Positions 1-9,000 are shown, numbered from the stretch's first letter. The stretch: DNA of 64,000 nt from Alphaproteobacteria bacterium (GCA_030431825.1 JAUIIJ010000018.1:1-64000), one strand, 5' to 3'. Numbers and translations: made by a program. The notes: generated by a model from the sequence alone, not told the origin.

Positions 1-60
1 AGCCTCTTGCTCTTTGATCATCCCGATAATCTGCGCCTCGGTGAAACGGCTCTTTCGCAT
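1..60 (-). CDS. IS3-family transposase OrfA, N-terminal 20 codons (runs off the window)
   Basis: Read on the minus strand, an ATG at 60 opens MRKSRFTEAQIIGMIKEQEA, the typical N-terminus of an IS3-family OrfA, a small helix-turn-helix protein that works with OrfB. The rest lies left of the window. The gene belongs to an element whose end is near position 127 and which interrupts another IS3 transposase on the opposite strand. The peptide is intact as far as it can be read. Confidence 0.8.
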   Translation of the reverse strand, partial: MRKSRFTEAQIIGMIKEQEA

Positions 61-127
61 GTGTCTGCTCCTTCAGAGTTGGCGCAGACTCTACATTAAG
101 GTGAGGGATTTTGCGGGGGGCAGGTCA
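1..127 (-). mobile_element. End of an IS3-family insertion sequence (partial)
   Basis: On the minus strand the sequence from 127 begins TGACCTGCCCCCC, a plausible IS3-type terminal repeat starting with TG, and leads after about 65 bases into the OrfA start at 60. The foreign transposase reading frame resumes exactly at 128, so 127/128 is the inferred insertion junction. The other end and the target-site duplication are outside the window, so the terminus is inferred from one side only. Confidence 0.65.
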
Positions 128-424
128 CTGCTCTCCGACAATGGCAGCGCCTATACCGCCAAAGAGACGCGCATCTTCGCGCAGCAGTTGGGCCTGAAAT
201 CCTGCTTCACGCCGGTCAAAAGCCACCAATCCAACGGCATGTCAGAGGCGTTCGTGAAAACGTTCAAGCGGGACTACGTCCGCGTCAACCCGCTGCCAGA
301 TGCCCAAACCGTGCTGTTATTGATTGGAGACTGGATCGAAGACTATAACGAAAACCACCCACACAGCGGCCTGAAATGGAAATCGCCCCGCGAGTTCATA
401 AGGGCCAAAACCGAAACCGCTTAG
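128..424 (+). pseudogene. IS3-family transposase OrfB, C-terminal fragment (interrupted)
   Basis: The frame encodes the end of an rve-type integrase core: SDNGSAYTA carries the second catalytic Asp, and GMSEAFVKTFKRDY carries the catalytic Glu, followed by the usual DYNENHPHSGLKWKSPREF tail. The first part of the domain, with the first catalytic Asp, is missing because another IS3 element begins at 127. An open frame starting at 14 is an artefact made of antisense OrfA sequence joined to this fragment. The protein cannot be active. Confidence 0.85.
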
Positions 425-451
425 GTGTCCGGTGAAACGGGGGCTGGATCA
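128..451 (+). mobile_element. Remnant of a second IS3-family element with its right end
   Basis: The OrfB fragment stops at 424. Its flanking sequence, read inward on the minus strand from 451, is TGATCCAGCCCCCGTTTCAC, which begins with TG and is C-rich like the terminus of the neighbouring element. The remnant therefore probably ends near 451. The adjacent minus-strand gene reads into it and takes its stop codon from IS sequence. Confidence 0.55.
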
Positions 452-1101
452 ACCGGAATACCTGCCCGCGAGAAAACCTCTTGTAGACACTTGCCAAAGT
501 CACCTTCCGGAACCTGCTCAGTTATGCCCAGGGTAATACGCTCATCAGAATGAACTTCAAACAGCGCCCGCACCACAACTGCCACGGAGCGTGCTCTCAG
601 ATGCCCAGAGTTTCCCCCGCGCTCCTTGACATATTCAGAGAAAAGAACGTGGATGTGTTCAAATAGCTCGGCCCATTCCGATGGTGTCCGACAGCCGGCA
701 TTTTCGATCCAAAGTGACACCGGAGGAGGGAGTTCCTTCATGCGGCACAGTGCTCGCGCCAGCTCAACATCTGACGCTCCCTTCTCTCCTGCACAATCGA
801 GACGGATGGCTTCTCTGGCCAATTTTTTGGCTTTTCCCGTCTATTTGATGACTTTTCGAATGTCGCCGATTTCCTGCCCTTGATCAGAGTGCATCCAAAT
901 CGGCCCTTCATATGGGTTTAACATCAATGCCGCTGGCAAGAATGTCTGGTTGTAGTCCAAAGAAACTTTCAGCCAATTTTCTAAGCAGTGCGTTATCTCG
1001 TAGGCCGCACGATACATGATGTAATCATAGTTTGACGCACCGTATCTCAGGGCAGGAAGTTTCAATTTACGCCCATCATTCCAAATTTCACGAGGCAACA
1101 T
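421..1101 (-). pseudogene. Uncharacterised gene with in-frame TAG and IS-truncated 3' end
   Basis: An ATG at 1101 opens 86 codons ending in RKVIK and a TAG at 843-841. The same frame continues without another stop as TGKAKKLAREAIRLDCAG down to 421. The downstream part has only a TTG (822) as a possible internal start. The last residues (PAPVSPDT) come from the IS end, so the natural C-terminus is lost. The first ATG overlaps the 3' end of the integrase gene (stop at 1088), suggesting former co-transcription within an integrated element. No family is recognised. It reads best as a decayed gene; two separate small genes remain possible. Confidence 0.55.
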
Positions 1102-2257
1102 ACTCGCACCACCTTTCCATCAACTGCCGCCGCTTTTCCAAAAGGTCTGATCGCGCGTAGGCGCGCTCGACGTCTGATCCCACCTTGTGCGCCAAGCTCA
1201 TCTCGGCCACCTCACGGGAAAAATCAGGCCGTTCCGCCGCCCAATCGCGGAAGGTCGAGCGGAAACCATGAACGGTGATCCCCTCAATCTTCATGCGCCG
1301 CAGAAGCATCAGCATGGCCATGTTCGACAAGGGCTTATGGCGCTTCTGGCCCTCGAAAACCGCCTCTGATTGCAGCGCCTTCAATGGCTCCAAGATGGCG
1401 ACTATCTGGGGCGTCAGCGGCACGCGATGTTCCTCTCCGGCTTTCATCCGCTCATGCGGGACCGTCCAGAGCATCGCATCGAAATCAAATTCTTCCCAAC
1501 GGGCCTGCAAAACCTCGCTGGTCCGGCTTGCGGTCAGGCAGGTGAACATCAGCGCCTTTGCCGCCGTGGCGTCCCGCATCGCGAGGTCAGCATAGAACGC
1601 GGGTACATCTTGCCAGCGCATTGCCTTGTGGTGCTGCACCTTCTGTTTGACGCGCGGCAAAACCTTGGCATCGCGGATCGTATTGACGGGGTTTTCGCCA
1701 GTGTAGAAGCCCTTCGACTTTGCCACATCCAGCACGGCCTTGATCCGTTGCGCAACGCGCTTGGCTGTTTCGTGCTTTTCGGTCCAGATCGAGAACAGAA
1801 CCTGCAACACCTCGGGCTGCCCGACCTCCGATACCGGCAAGCGCCCGATCTTCGGGAAGGCATATTCGGCGAGCGTGTTGATCCATTGCTGCCCGTGCTT
1901 GGGGTTCTTCCACGTCGGCAGGCGCTCGATGTGAACCTGCTGTGCGATTTCCTCGAAGCAAGGCACCTCTTGGCGGACGCTGTAGCGCGGGTTGAGGCCT
2001 TGCTTCGCCATGCGGCGATATTCGAGGGCGCGGTCGCGCGCTTGGTTCAGCGTGACGATGTCCGCACCGCCTAAGCCAAAATCGGTGCGCAGAGGTTTGC
2101 CCTGGCGATTGCGCTGCCCCTTCACGGTGACGCGCACGATCCAGCGGCGGGCACCCGACGGATCTACAACGAGGTAGAGGCCATTGCCGTCACCGTGCCG
2201 TCCTTGGTCGAGGGTGCGGGCGAGATTCTTGGTCAGCTTGCCGGAGGTGTAGGTCAT
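1088..2257 (-). CDS. Tyrosine recombinase/integrase, P4 (DUF4102) type
   Basis: Site-specific recombinase of the phage P4 group, expected to integrate and excise an island at a tRNA-like site. The N-terminal arm-binding domain (about 1-95) has GLYLVVDPSGARRW; the catalytic domain follows from about 210. Numbered from the ATG at 2257, the visible active-site residues are R245 (TASRTSEV), H330 and R333 (HGFRSTFRDW), H357 and nucleophile Y367 (ERAYARSD), so the enzyme looks intact. A GTG at 2269 is an alternative start, but MTYTSGKLTK resembles family N-termini better. Its 3' end overlaps the decayed gene at 421-1101. Confidence 0.9.
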   Translation of the reverse strand: MTYTSGKLTKNLARTLDQGRHGDGNGLYLVVDPSGARRWIVRVTVKGQRNRQGKPLRTDFGLGGADIVTLNQARDRALEYRRMAKQGLNPRYSVRQEVPCFEEIAQQVHIERLPTWKNPKHGQQWINTLAEYAFPKIGRLPVSEVGQPEVLQVLFSIWTEKHETAKRVAQRIKAVLDVAKSKGFYTGENPVNTIRDAKVLPRVKQKVQHHKAMRWQDVPAFYADLAMRDATAAKALMFTCLTASRTSEVLQARWEEFDFDAMLWTVPHERMKAGEEHRVPLTPQIVAILEPLKALQSEAVFEGQKRHKPLSNMAMLMLLRRMKIEGITVHGFRSTFRDWAAERPDFSREVAEMSLAHKVGSDVERAYARSDLLEKRRQLMERWCEYVAS

Positions 2258-2519
2258 CGGACGTACCACCGTTCATACCGCGGAACGAATAGAAACGAGC
2301 GCAATCGAAGTGAAGCGAACGCAATCAACGAACGAGAATAAGCGTATAATTCCATAGACTTATACGCTATCAAGCGCCCCAAGGCCATTCAATGAAAATG
2401 GTAGGTGGCGGGCCGCAGCCGACGAAAATGAGAACTACACCTACGCTATTTCCCTACAAAATAATTGAGTTGCAGGCCGTTTGAGGATTTTCGCTACAAT
2501 GCAGGTCAGCGTTTCTCGG
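2258..2519. other. AT-richer non-coding segment upstream of the integrase
   Basis: No gene is seen between the integrase start and the MarR stop. The segment contains a perfect 9-bp inverted repeat AGCGTATAA/TTATACGCT (2341-2349 and 2360-2368) with a 10-base loop, and two copies of CGCAATC nearby. These could be recombinase arm sites or an operator for the integrase; the sequence does not decide. Confidence 0.4.
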
Positions 2520-2951
2520 TCATTTTTTTGTGTTTGTCGCGATCAGCTTCTGCATTAGCGCGACAAACAGATCGCGCTCGGTTTCTGAAAGACCCGCAAG
2601 CGCGGACTGATTCTCGTCCACGGCCGCCGCAATGGCGGGAGCGCGCAGTCTCCGGGCATGTGATGTCAACCAGACCCTCTGCGCACGTCCGTCGCTTTCA
2701 TCCTTCTTTCGGACGATCAGGCCATCGCGCTCCATCCGCGCCAAGGTATTTGCCATCGTCGCCTGTTCGATATCCAGCCGTTCGACCAATTGTTTCTGGG
2801 TAAGACCGTCCGCCTCCCACAACTCCAGCAGGGCAGGAAACGTTCCGGTGGACAGGCCTAGTGGTTTGATCCGCAGCGTAAGGCCGCGTGCAAAGATGCG
2901 TGCCACATGATTAATCAGGTATCCGGCAGATTGGGATTTTGTGAATTTCAT
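2520..2951 (-). CDS. MarR family transcriptional regulator
   Basis: A 143-residue winged-helix regulator. The N-terminal helix (KSQSAGYLINHVARIFARGL) and the recognition region GLTQKQLVERLDIEQATMANTLARMERDGLI are typical of MarR proteins, followed by the wing with DGRAQRVWLT. The start at 2951 matches related N-termini (MKFTKSQSAGYL). An upstream ATG at 2972 lies inside a palindrome and has no good ribosome site. The gene diverges from the membrane protein at 3025, and two matched palindromes lie between them, so it probably represses itself and that gene. The ligand is unknown. Confidence 0.88.
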   Translation of the reverse strand: MKFTKSQSAGYLINHVARIFARGLTLRIKPLGLSTGTFPALLELWEADGLTQKQLVERLDIEQATMANTLARMERDGLIVRKKDESDGRAQRVWLTSHARRLRAPAIAAAVDENQSALAGLSETERDLFVALMQKLIATNTKK

Positions 2952-2966
2952 GAAGTCAGTTAACAC

Positions 2967-3004
2967 TTGCATAGCTGACTATGCAATATTATATAGCTTG
3001 CTAT
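2967..3004. promoter_or_regulatory. Two MarR-type operator palindromes, ATAG-N4-CTAT
   Basis: The first site is TTGCATAG-CTGA-CTATGCAA (2967-2986), a perfect 8-bp-arm palindrome. The second is ATAGCTTGCTAT (2993-3004). Both share ATAGCTKRCTAT, and their cores at 2971 and 2993 are 22 bp apart, two helical turns. They fill the gap between the divergent marR and membrane-protein genes. Assignment to this MarR protein is inference from position. Confidence 0.65.
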
Positions 3005-3024
3005 TAAAATAAGGATGCAGACAC

Positions 3025-3486
3025 ATGATCAAGTTCGTTCACCCGATCGCAGGTACGCTCGCACTCGCTATGCTCCTGCTCTTCTGGCTATCAACCGCCC
3101 TTTCAGAATTGTTCGCAAGCAACACCGTCGTCGCCACGGTCAAGGTTCTAATTCCTTGGGGTTTCTTGATCCTGATCCCCGCGCTGGCCATTGTCGGGGC
3201 TTCTGGCCTGAGGCTCGGCAATTCTTGGCGAGGGTCGGTTATCGCGCGCAAGCGACGCCGGATGCCGTTCATCGCAGCCAACGGAATTCTGATACTCATT
3301 CCCTCAGCGCTCTACCTCTCAAGCAAGGCACAGACCGGCGAATTCGATACCGCATTTTACGTCGTGCAGATAGTGGAGCTTGTTCTGGGCGCGACCAACA
3401 TCACGTTGCTTTCATTGAACATGCGCGACGGCTTTCGCCTTTCAGGAAAACTGGGCGGCAATTCTGCGGTGGCTGCGCGCCCATAA
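3025..3486 (+). CDS. Small polytopic membrane protein, unknown function
   Basis: This 153-residue protein has about four hydrophobic segments (near 8-28, 38-60, 85-100 and 115-132) and a basic cytoplasmic patch (ARKRRRMPF) between the second and third. The N-terminal motif KFVHPIAG carries a conserved-looking His. I recognise the layout from uncharacterised alphaproteobacterial proteins but cannot assign a reaction. It is divergent from and probably controlled by the MarR regulator at 2520, through the paired operators at 2967-3004. The start follows a purine-rich stretch (AATAAGGA). Confidence 0.75.
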   Translation: MIKFVHPIAGTLALAMLLLFWLSTALSELFASNTVVATVKVLIPWGFLILIPALAIVGASGLRLGNSWRGSVIARKRRRMPFIAANGILILIPSALYLSSKAQTGEFDTAFYVVQIVELVLGATNITLLSLNMRDGFRLSGKLGGNSAVAARP

Positions 3487-3549
3487 ACACTATTCTCGAT
3501 GCGGCAAACGACTGCACATAGGCGATTTTAGGCGGCTATCGGCGGTGAA

Positions 3550-3639
3550 TGGCGGAGACGAAGGGATTCGAACCCTCGAAACGGTTCCCCGTTTACTCCC
3601 TTAGCAGGGGAGCGCCTTCGACCACTCGGCCACGTCTCC
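3550..3639 (-). tRNA. tRNA-Ser (GCT)
   Basis: The minus strand reads GGAGACG at the 5' end (3639) pairing with CGTCTCC before G-CCA at the 3' end (3550). The anticodon loop CTGCTAA gives anticodon GCT, reading AGC/AGU. The long variable arm fits a serine tRNA, and CCA is encoded. Its 3' end faces the integrase region on the left, so it is a candidate attachment site for the element at 1-2.3 kb. Confidence 0.96.
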
Positions 3640-3808
3640 ACGGACGCGTATATCCAAGCGACGCCGGGGAGTACAAGGCGAAAATCCGTCTTTTTGTATT
3701 TTGGTCGCGAGGGCCGGGGCCGGGTTTGCATCGTCGCGGGACGGGATTTTGAAGATACATCAGGATGTGGTGCGCGCCGGGTGCGAATGACGGTGCTGCG
3801 CGCCCTGC

Positions 3809-4402
3809 CTAGGAGCGCAGCGTTTCGACTTCGCGGGCCATGTCTTCGGCGAGGGCGTGAAGTTCGGCGTTCGCCGTGCCCTGATGCAGTTCCAGACGCA
3901 GGGCGGTGACGTTGGCCTGATATCTGTGTGCCAGTCTTTCGGGATCGGCATCCTCGGGCAATTCGCGCAGCCGGATTGCGGATTCGAAGGCCCCGGCAAT
4001 GTCGCCGCGCATGGCTCTCAGGTGCTGGCGCGCGCGTTCGGCGATTGCCGGGTCGGTGGATCGCGTGTCGATCAGCGACTTGGTCAGCATGCAAGCCTGG
4101 CGCGCGGCATCGGAGTCCGAGAGCGATGCAAACCCGCGCAGGTGGTCGGCGAGCCCGGTCAGCGGCGAGTCTGCGCGGGCGATCACCTGTCGGAAGGCCT
4201 TCCGGGAGTTCTCGTAATACCTGTCGAGTGCCAGAAGATAGAGGTTTTCCTTGCTTCTGAACGCCGCGTAGATGCTGCCCGGTTTCATGCTGAGCGCGGC
4301 TTCCAGATCCTTCAGCGACGTCGCGTGATAGCCCTTCTTCCAGAACAGGGCCATCGCCGCATCGAGCGTGCTTTCGCGATCATAGGGTGCAGCGCGTGCC
4401 AT
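3809..4402 (-). CDS. TetR/AcrR family transcriptional regulator
   Basis: A 197-residue regulator with an N-terminal TetR helix-turn-helix (AALSMKPGSIYAAFRSKENLY) and a helical C-terminal ligand domain. The ATG at 4402 lies four bases after the stop of the upstream DsbA-like gene; longer starts would sit inside that gene. It is the third gene of an operon with the AhpD-like and DsbA-like proteins. Two TTTGAG-N6-CTCAA palindromes upstream of the operon are its likely operators. A role in sensing electrophilic or oxidative stress is inferred from its partners. Confidence 0.88.
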   Translation of the reverse strand: MARAAPYDRESTLDAAMALFWKKGYHATSLKDLEAALSMKPGSIYAAFRSKENLYLLALDRYYENSRKAFRQVIARADSPLTGLADHLRGFASLSDSDAARQACMLTKSLIDTRSTDPAIAERARQHLRAMRGDIAGAFESAIRLRELPEDADPERLAHRYQANVTALRLELHQGTANAELHALAEDMAREVETLRS

Positions 4403-4406
4403 CTGT

Positions 4407-5054
4407 TCAGGCCTTTTTCCGGTCCATTTCTTGCAGGATGTTCGTGTAGTTCTCCACGCCCTGCGCACCGGTCACAAGATATTTGCGGTCGAGCACGACG
4501 GCGGGGACGCCCTGAATGCCCTGCTGTATCCAGAAACGCTCGGCATCGCGCACCGCCTGCGCAAAACGCTGATCCGTCAGGACGGCTAGGGCCTCGTCAC
4601 GATCCATGCCGATTTCACCGGCGATATCTGCCAGGACGCTGTTATCCGACAGGTTTCGCCGGTCGGTAAAATGCGCCGAGAACAACGCCAGTTTGAGATC
4701 GTGCTGACGCCCTTGCTGGTCTGCCCAATGCAACAGCTGGTGCGCGTTGAACGTGTTGTGCATCCGGAACCCGTCATCCCAGCCGAAGTCGAATCCGAGT
4801 TCCGCACCAAGTGCGGTCATTCGTGCGCGGTTCTCTTCCGATTGCGCGCGGGTCGATCCGTATTTCTCGGCGATATGTTCGAAGGCGTCCTGGCCCTCGG
4901 GTGGCATATCCGGGTTGAGTTCGAACGGGTGCCAGTGAATTTCATGCGCGGTTCCCGTTGCCTCCAGCGCCTTGGCAAGCTGCCGATAGCCGATGATGCA
5001 CCACGGGCACATCACATCCGAGATGACGTCGATACGAAGAGGGGCGGTGCTCAT
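4407..5054 (-). CDS. DsbA-family (FrnE-like) thiol oxidoreductase
   Basis: A 215-residue thioredoxin-fold protein with an inserted helical domain. The N-terminal strand leads into C16-P-W-C19 (DVMCPWCIIG), the redox pair. The cis-Pro loop is in IQGVPAVVLDRKYLVTGAQ, which with the C-terminus matches the FrnE/2-hydroxychromene-2-carboxylate isomerase group. No signal peptide is seen, so it is cytoplasmic. The start at 5054 has a good AAAGGA ribosome site; an earlier ATG would lengthen it with unlikely sequence. It lies between the AhpD-like and TetR genes in one operon. The substrate is unknown. Confidence 0.88.
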   Translation of the reverse strand: MSTAPLRIDVISDVMCPWCIIGYRQLAKALEATGTAHEIHWHPFELNPDMPPEGQDAFEHIAEKYGSTRAQSEENRARMTALGAELGFDFGWDDGFRMHNTFNAHQLLHWADQQGRQHDLKLALFSAHFTDRRNLSDNSVLADIAGEIGMDRDEALAVLTDQRFAQAVRDAERFWIQQGIQGVPAVVLDRKYLVTGAQGVENYTNILQEMDRKKA

Positions 5055-5144
5055 GCGGTTTCCTTTCCCGGCAAGACCCGCCACATCCTGCGGCGGGTCG
5101 TGATCTGCCCCGGCTTTCGGCAGGGGCGTGATCTGTGTCGTGAT

Positions 5145-5708
5145 TCAGGCTGCGGCTTCGCGACGCGACCATTCATATTTTTCGAACACCTTGTCCACGG
5201 GCGTTTTCGCAAGGTGGTTGGTGTAGTTCGACATGATCTTCTGGCTGTAGCCGAGGATCACTTCGAGAATGTTGCGTTGCGTGAACCCTGCGTCAAGGAA
5301 GGCCTGCACATCCGCATCCGAAACAAACCCGCGATCACGTACGAGTTTGAGCGTGAAGCTGCGCAGGGCTTCGAGCCGCGGGGTGGGGAGCGGGGTTTCA
5401 TCGCGCAGCGCCTCGGTGATGGCGTCATCGACCTTCATCATCTTTGCGATTCCGGTATGGGCGGGCACGCAATAATGGCATTCGTTTTCCACGTTGATCG
5501 CCTGCCAGACAACGGTCAGCTCGTCCTTGTCAAAGCTGGAGTTCAGGAAGAGCTCATGCAGCTTCTGATAGCCTTCGAGCAGCCCCGGCGCTTCGGCCAT
5601 GACGCCATGCAGACCGGGCAGGCGGCCATTTGCAGCGATGGATTTCGCGACAAGCGGTCTGGACGCCTCGGGTGCGGTCTCTTCCGTGTGAATTGTGAAC
5701 TCGGTCAT
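5145..5708 (-). CDS. AhpD-like carboxymuconolactone decarboxylase family protein
   Basis: A 187-residue all-helical protein with the AhpD redox motif: ENECHYCVPAHT gives C77, C80 and H84. Family members act as thiol-dependent peroxidases or related antioxidant proteins. The ATG at 5708 follows AGGAGAGA; in-frame sequence further upstream covers the promoter and is not coding. It is the first gene of the operon with the DsbA-like oxidoreductase and TetR regulator, which could supply thiol redox partners and control. The length is close to standalone AhpD-like proteins. Confidence 0.88.
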   Translation of the reverse strand: MTEFTIHTEETAPEASRPLVAKSIAANGRLPGLHGVMAEAPGLLEGYQKLHELFLNSSFDKDELTVVWQAINVENECHYCVPAHTGIAKMMKVDDAITEALRDETPLPTPRLEALRSFTLKLVRDRGFVSDADVQAFLDAGFTQRNILEVILGYSQKIMSNYTNHLAKTPVDKVFEKYEWSRREAAA

Positions 5709-5850
5709 CTGTCTCTCCTGATAGTCGGTGCGTGAGTGGTGGATCGGATCCGGCGACGCCCGAAACGCTGCCGGAATGAGTGGGAACGGCGGTTCATGAC
5801 GAGCCGGCGGCCTTTCGTCATACCAGTCGCTGTGGGGGAGATATAGGGAG

Positions 5851-5898
5851 TTTGAGCGATCACTCAATACCTGATTTGAGCAAACACTCAAATTTGAG
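5851..5898. promoter_or_regulatory. Paired TetR-type operators, TTTGAG-N6-CTCAA
   Basis: TTTGAG-CGATCA-CTCAA spans 5851-5867 and TTTGAG-CAAACA-CTCAAA spans 5875-5892, 24 bp apart, with a third half-site TTTGAG at 5893. They lie about 150 bp upstream of the AhpD-like gene, the head of an operon ending in a tetR gene. Autoregulation is inferred. Confidence 0.65.
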
Positions 5899-5960
5899 CA
5901 TGAAAATTGTGTTTCACGCGGAGCCGGATCGACCGGCACCGCCTGCGATCGTCCAACAGA

Positions 5961-5994
5961 AAGAGGCCGGCCGCAGCGGGCCGACCTCTCTCTG
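5961..5994 (-). terminator. Rho-independent terminator of the RTX gene
   Basis: On the minus strand AGAGGTCGGCC pairs with GGCCGGCCTCT around a short loop, with one T-G wobble, and is followed by TTT. It lies about 20-50 bases past the stop codon at 6012. Confidence 0.65.
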
Positions 5995-6011
5995 TTTCCT
6001 GTGGTTGCGGC

Positions 6012-9000
6012 TCAGACGAAGCTGAACAGGTCGTCGCCGGGCAGGTCGGCATTCAGCAGTCGAACCGATCCGCAGGTCGCGTCGCCGCTTGCCGTGATGA
6101 TGGTGTGCTTGCCGGAGGTTTCCACCGTGACATCCGAGGGCGCAAGATTGCGGAACACCAGATCGTCCTGACCGGCTTTGAAGCCGCGCAAAACATCCGA
6201 GCCGAACGCGCCGTCGAAGATGAAGGTATCCGAGCCGTTGCCGCCGATGAGCAGGTCGTTGCCGGCGCCACCTTCGATGGTGTCGTTGCCGTTGCCGCCC
6301 TTGATCACGTCATTGCCGTCGCCGCCCCTGATGTCATCGCGATGCGCGCCGCCCAGGATGAGGTCGTTGCCATCGCCACCCTCGATCACGTCGCGGCCTC
6401 TTCCGCCAAGGATCAGGTCATTGCCGCCCATGCCCGACAGCACATCCGCACCGCTGAGCCCGATGATCTGGTCATTGCCGTCATCGCCGGTCAGCGTATC
6501 GCCGGTTCTGGTGCCGACAAGCACGAGGTCATCGGCGCGCGAAGCAAAGTCAAACGCGGCGACGATGGGGTCGTGATCGGAGGTTGCATCGACAAAGTCG
6601 GTGTTCACATGCACCACATCGATCTCGACACCGTCGAGCAGGCTATCGGTGGCAAGGATGTGGTCAAGCATCTGGCCGTTGCCATCGAACACAAAGCTGT
6701 AGGCGTCATCCTGCGTGACCTTGCCGATCAGGTTGGTCAGCACCCTGTCAGCGCCGACGCCCGCCAGATCCTCGGCCAGTTCGTCGGTGAACTCGAAGGT
6801 GTTGAGATCACCCATGACCGAGATACGCGCATCCGCGTCCCGTGCCAGAAGCGCATCGACGACCTCGTTTATCGCCAGTGCCTGCTGCTCCCGTTCACCT
6901 TCGCCGCCCTGCTCGAAGGGCTGGCGTCCGCCAAAGATCGGTTCGGAGCCGAAACGGGACGAGAAGTGGTTGTTGATCAGCGTGATATCCTCGCCATTGA
7001 AGCGGAACGTACCGAGCAACGGATCGCGCGTGCCCTCGAAAGCGTCCGGGTTTGTCACGCCATAGCTGGCCAGAACGTTGCTCTCCAGCGTCTGGAACCC
7101 GATGGCATCGACCCGGTCGGTATTGTAGAGGAACGCGTTTCGAATGTTGCCGCCGGGAACGCCACCGTTCTCCCCGTCGACATCGACCACCGCGCTGACA
7201 TAGCTGTAACGCGGTCCGCCGGCAGCCTCGATGGCATCGACAATTGCCTGCAACGTGGCATCCGCGGTCAGGGTGCCGTCATCGGCGACACCCGAGTCGT
7301 CCTGGATTTCCTGCAGCGCGAGGATGTCGGGGCTGCCCAGATTGTTTGCGATCTGCGCGCCAAGCCCCGCGATCTGATCCGCGTCCCCGTCGCCGGGATT
7401 CGCGGTGACGTTCAGCACGTTGTAGGTGGCAACCGTCAGCGTGTCGCTGTCCCCGGCAATCGCAGTGATCTCTGCCCTGTTGGCCGAGGGGGTTTCGACC
7501 TCGAACCTGTCCGTGACGTTGATCTCGTAATTGCCGAAGGCATAGCCGACAACTCCGGTAATGTCGCTCAGGTCATCGCCAAGGTTGATCTTCGGCGGGG
7601 TGAAACCCTCGGGCAGCAGATCGGCAAAGGCGTCATACTGGATCTGGATGCGTTCCGGGTTGAGATCGCCCAGCCCGTCCGCATCGGCATTGATGATCAA
7701 TGCGCCGCGATCATTCAGCCCGCCGCCGGCCGAGCCAGAGGTCACGCCCGTCCCGTCGTCGGACACGACCCATGTTTCGTCATACCGGTTTGTTGCCGAG
7801 ATCGCGACAGGGTTGTCGACGGTCACGAGCATGCCCTCGAGCGATTCATAGAAATCGATGCCATCCTGTTGCGGATCGAATGAACCCGGCTCCTGTTGCA
7901 GGTTGACCGGCGTCTCGTCGGGCGAGATCACCAGTTCGGTCGGGGCGGCGCGGCCGGCTGCACCGATCACCGTGGCGATGACGGTGTTGCCGGTTGAAAG
8001 CAGCTCGGCCTCGCTGGAATTGATCTGTGTCACCGACAGGTTCCCGGTGCCGGCGCCGCCCGGAATGAACTCGCTGACCTCACCGCTCACCCGGATTTCG
8101 TCGCCAACCGATACCAGCCCCTGCGCCGCGCCGTCGCCGGTGAAAACAAAGATCGCATCCGATGTTGCGTCATTGCCATCGCCATCCGGGTCTTGCAGGT
8201 AGTACCCGTTGAAGTCCACCGCGGTGACGATGCCCGTTGTGGTGACGGTCTGGCCGTCATAGGCCGAGACATGGCCGGCCCCCTGGATGTCCGGGATCGA
8301 CACCAGCGGGCTCAGCGAGGTCAGTTCATAGACCACCGTGCTGCCGGAGATTTCGTAGGATACGGCGATCTGCGCGATACCGCTATTGCTGTCCTCGGCC
8401 GCGATGAACTCGATCACTTCGGGGCCATGCCTGGCAATCGCGCCCGGAGCCGTGTTGTCCACGTGGCTGGGCGGGATGTAATCGACAAATTGCGCATCGG
8501 CGGGATCGTCGATGTTGTAGATCATGATGCCGCTGTCGCGCTCGAGCCCGATGAAGGCGTACATCCGGCCGCCAACCTCGCCGACCTCGATGGCTTCCGG
8601 TTCCGGGCCCTTGGCGTCCGAGCGGTCCTCGTCGCCCTGACCGTCATCGTCGTTGAACCGTTCCGGCGCGATCTCGGCGATGATCTGTTCGAACTGCGAT
8701 CCGCTGTCGAAGACCAGCGTGCCATCCTCGTCGAATATCGAGAACGAGCGCGACGAAAAGCTGTGGATGACGTCGATATCTCCGTCGCCATCGGTATCGC
8801 CGTCAAGCGTGGAAACTTCGAGCCTTTCGATGCCGACATCGGCGTCGGGGTCCGAGTCGATCAGTCCCCTGGACAGCAGGTCGGCCACAAGCGCGGGATC
8901 CAGCAGGCCATTCGCGGCCATGTCCGCGACCCGTGCCTCGTCACTGCCACGGCTGTCGCCCTCGTTGGCGGTCAGGATATAGGTCTTGCCGCCGATTTCG

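Larger units (their letters stand above)
5709..6011. other. Intergenic region between the redox operon and the giant RTX gene
   Basis: No gene. It contains the operon's ribosome site, paired TetR-type palindromes (5851-5898), and the terminator of the RTX gene (5961-5994). Confidence 0.7.

Noticed and set aside
14-424. 136-codon frame as one protein
   Set aside because: Its first 38 codons are antisense OrfA and IS end; only the rest is transposase.
5907-7883. 658-codon plus-strand open frame
   Set aside because: Antisense to the RTX nuclease and repeat region, no recognisable motif.
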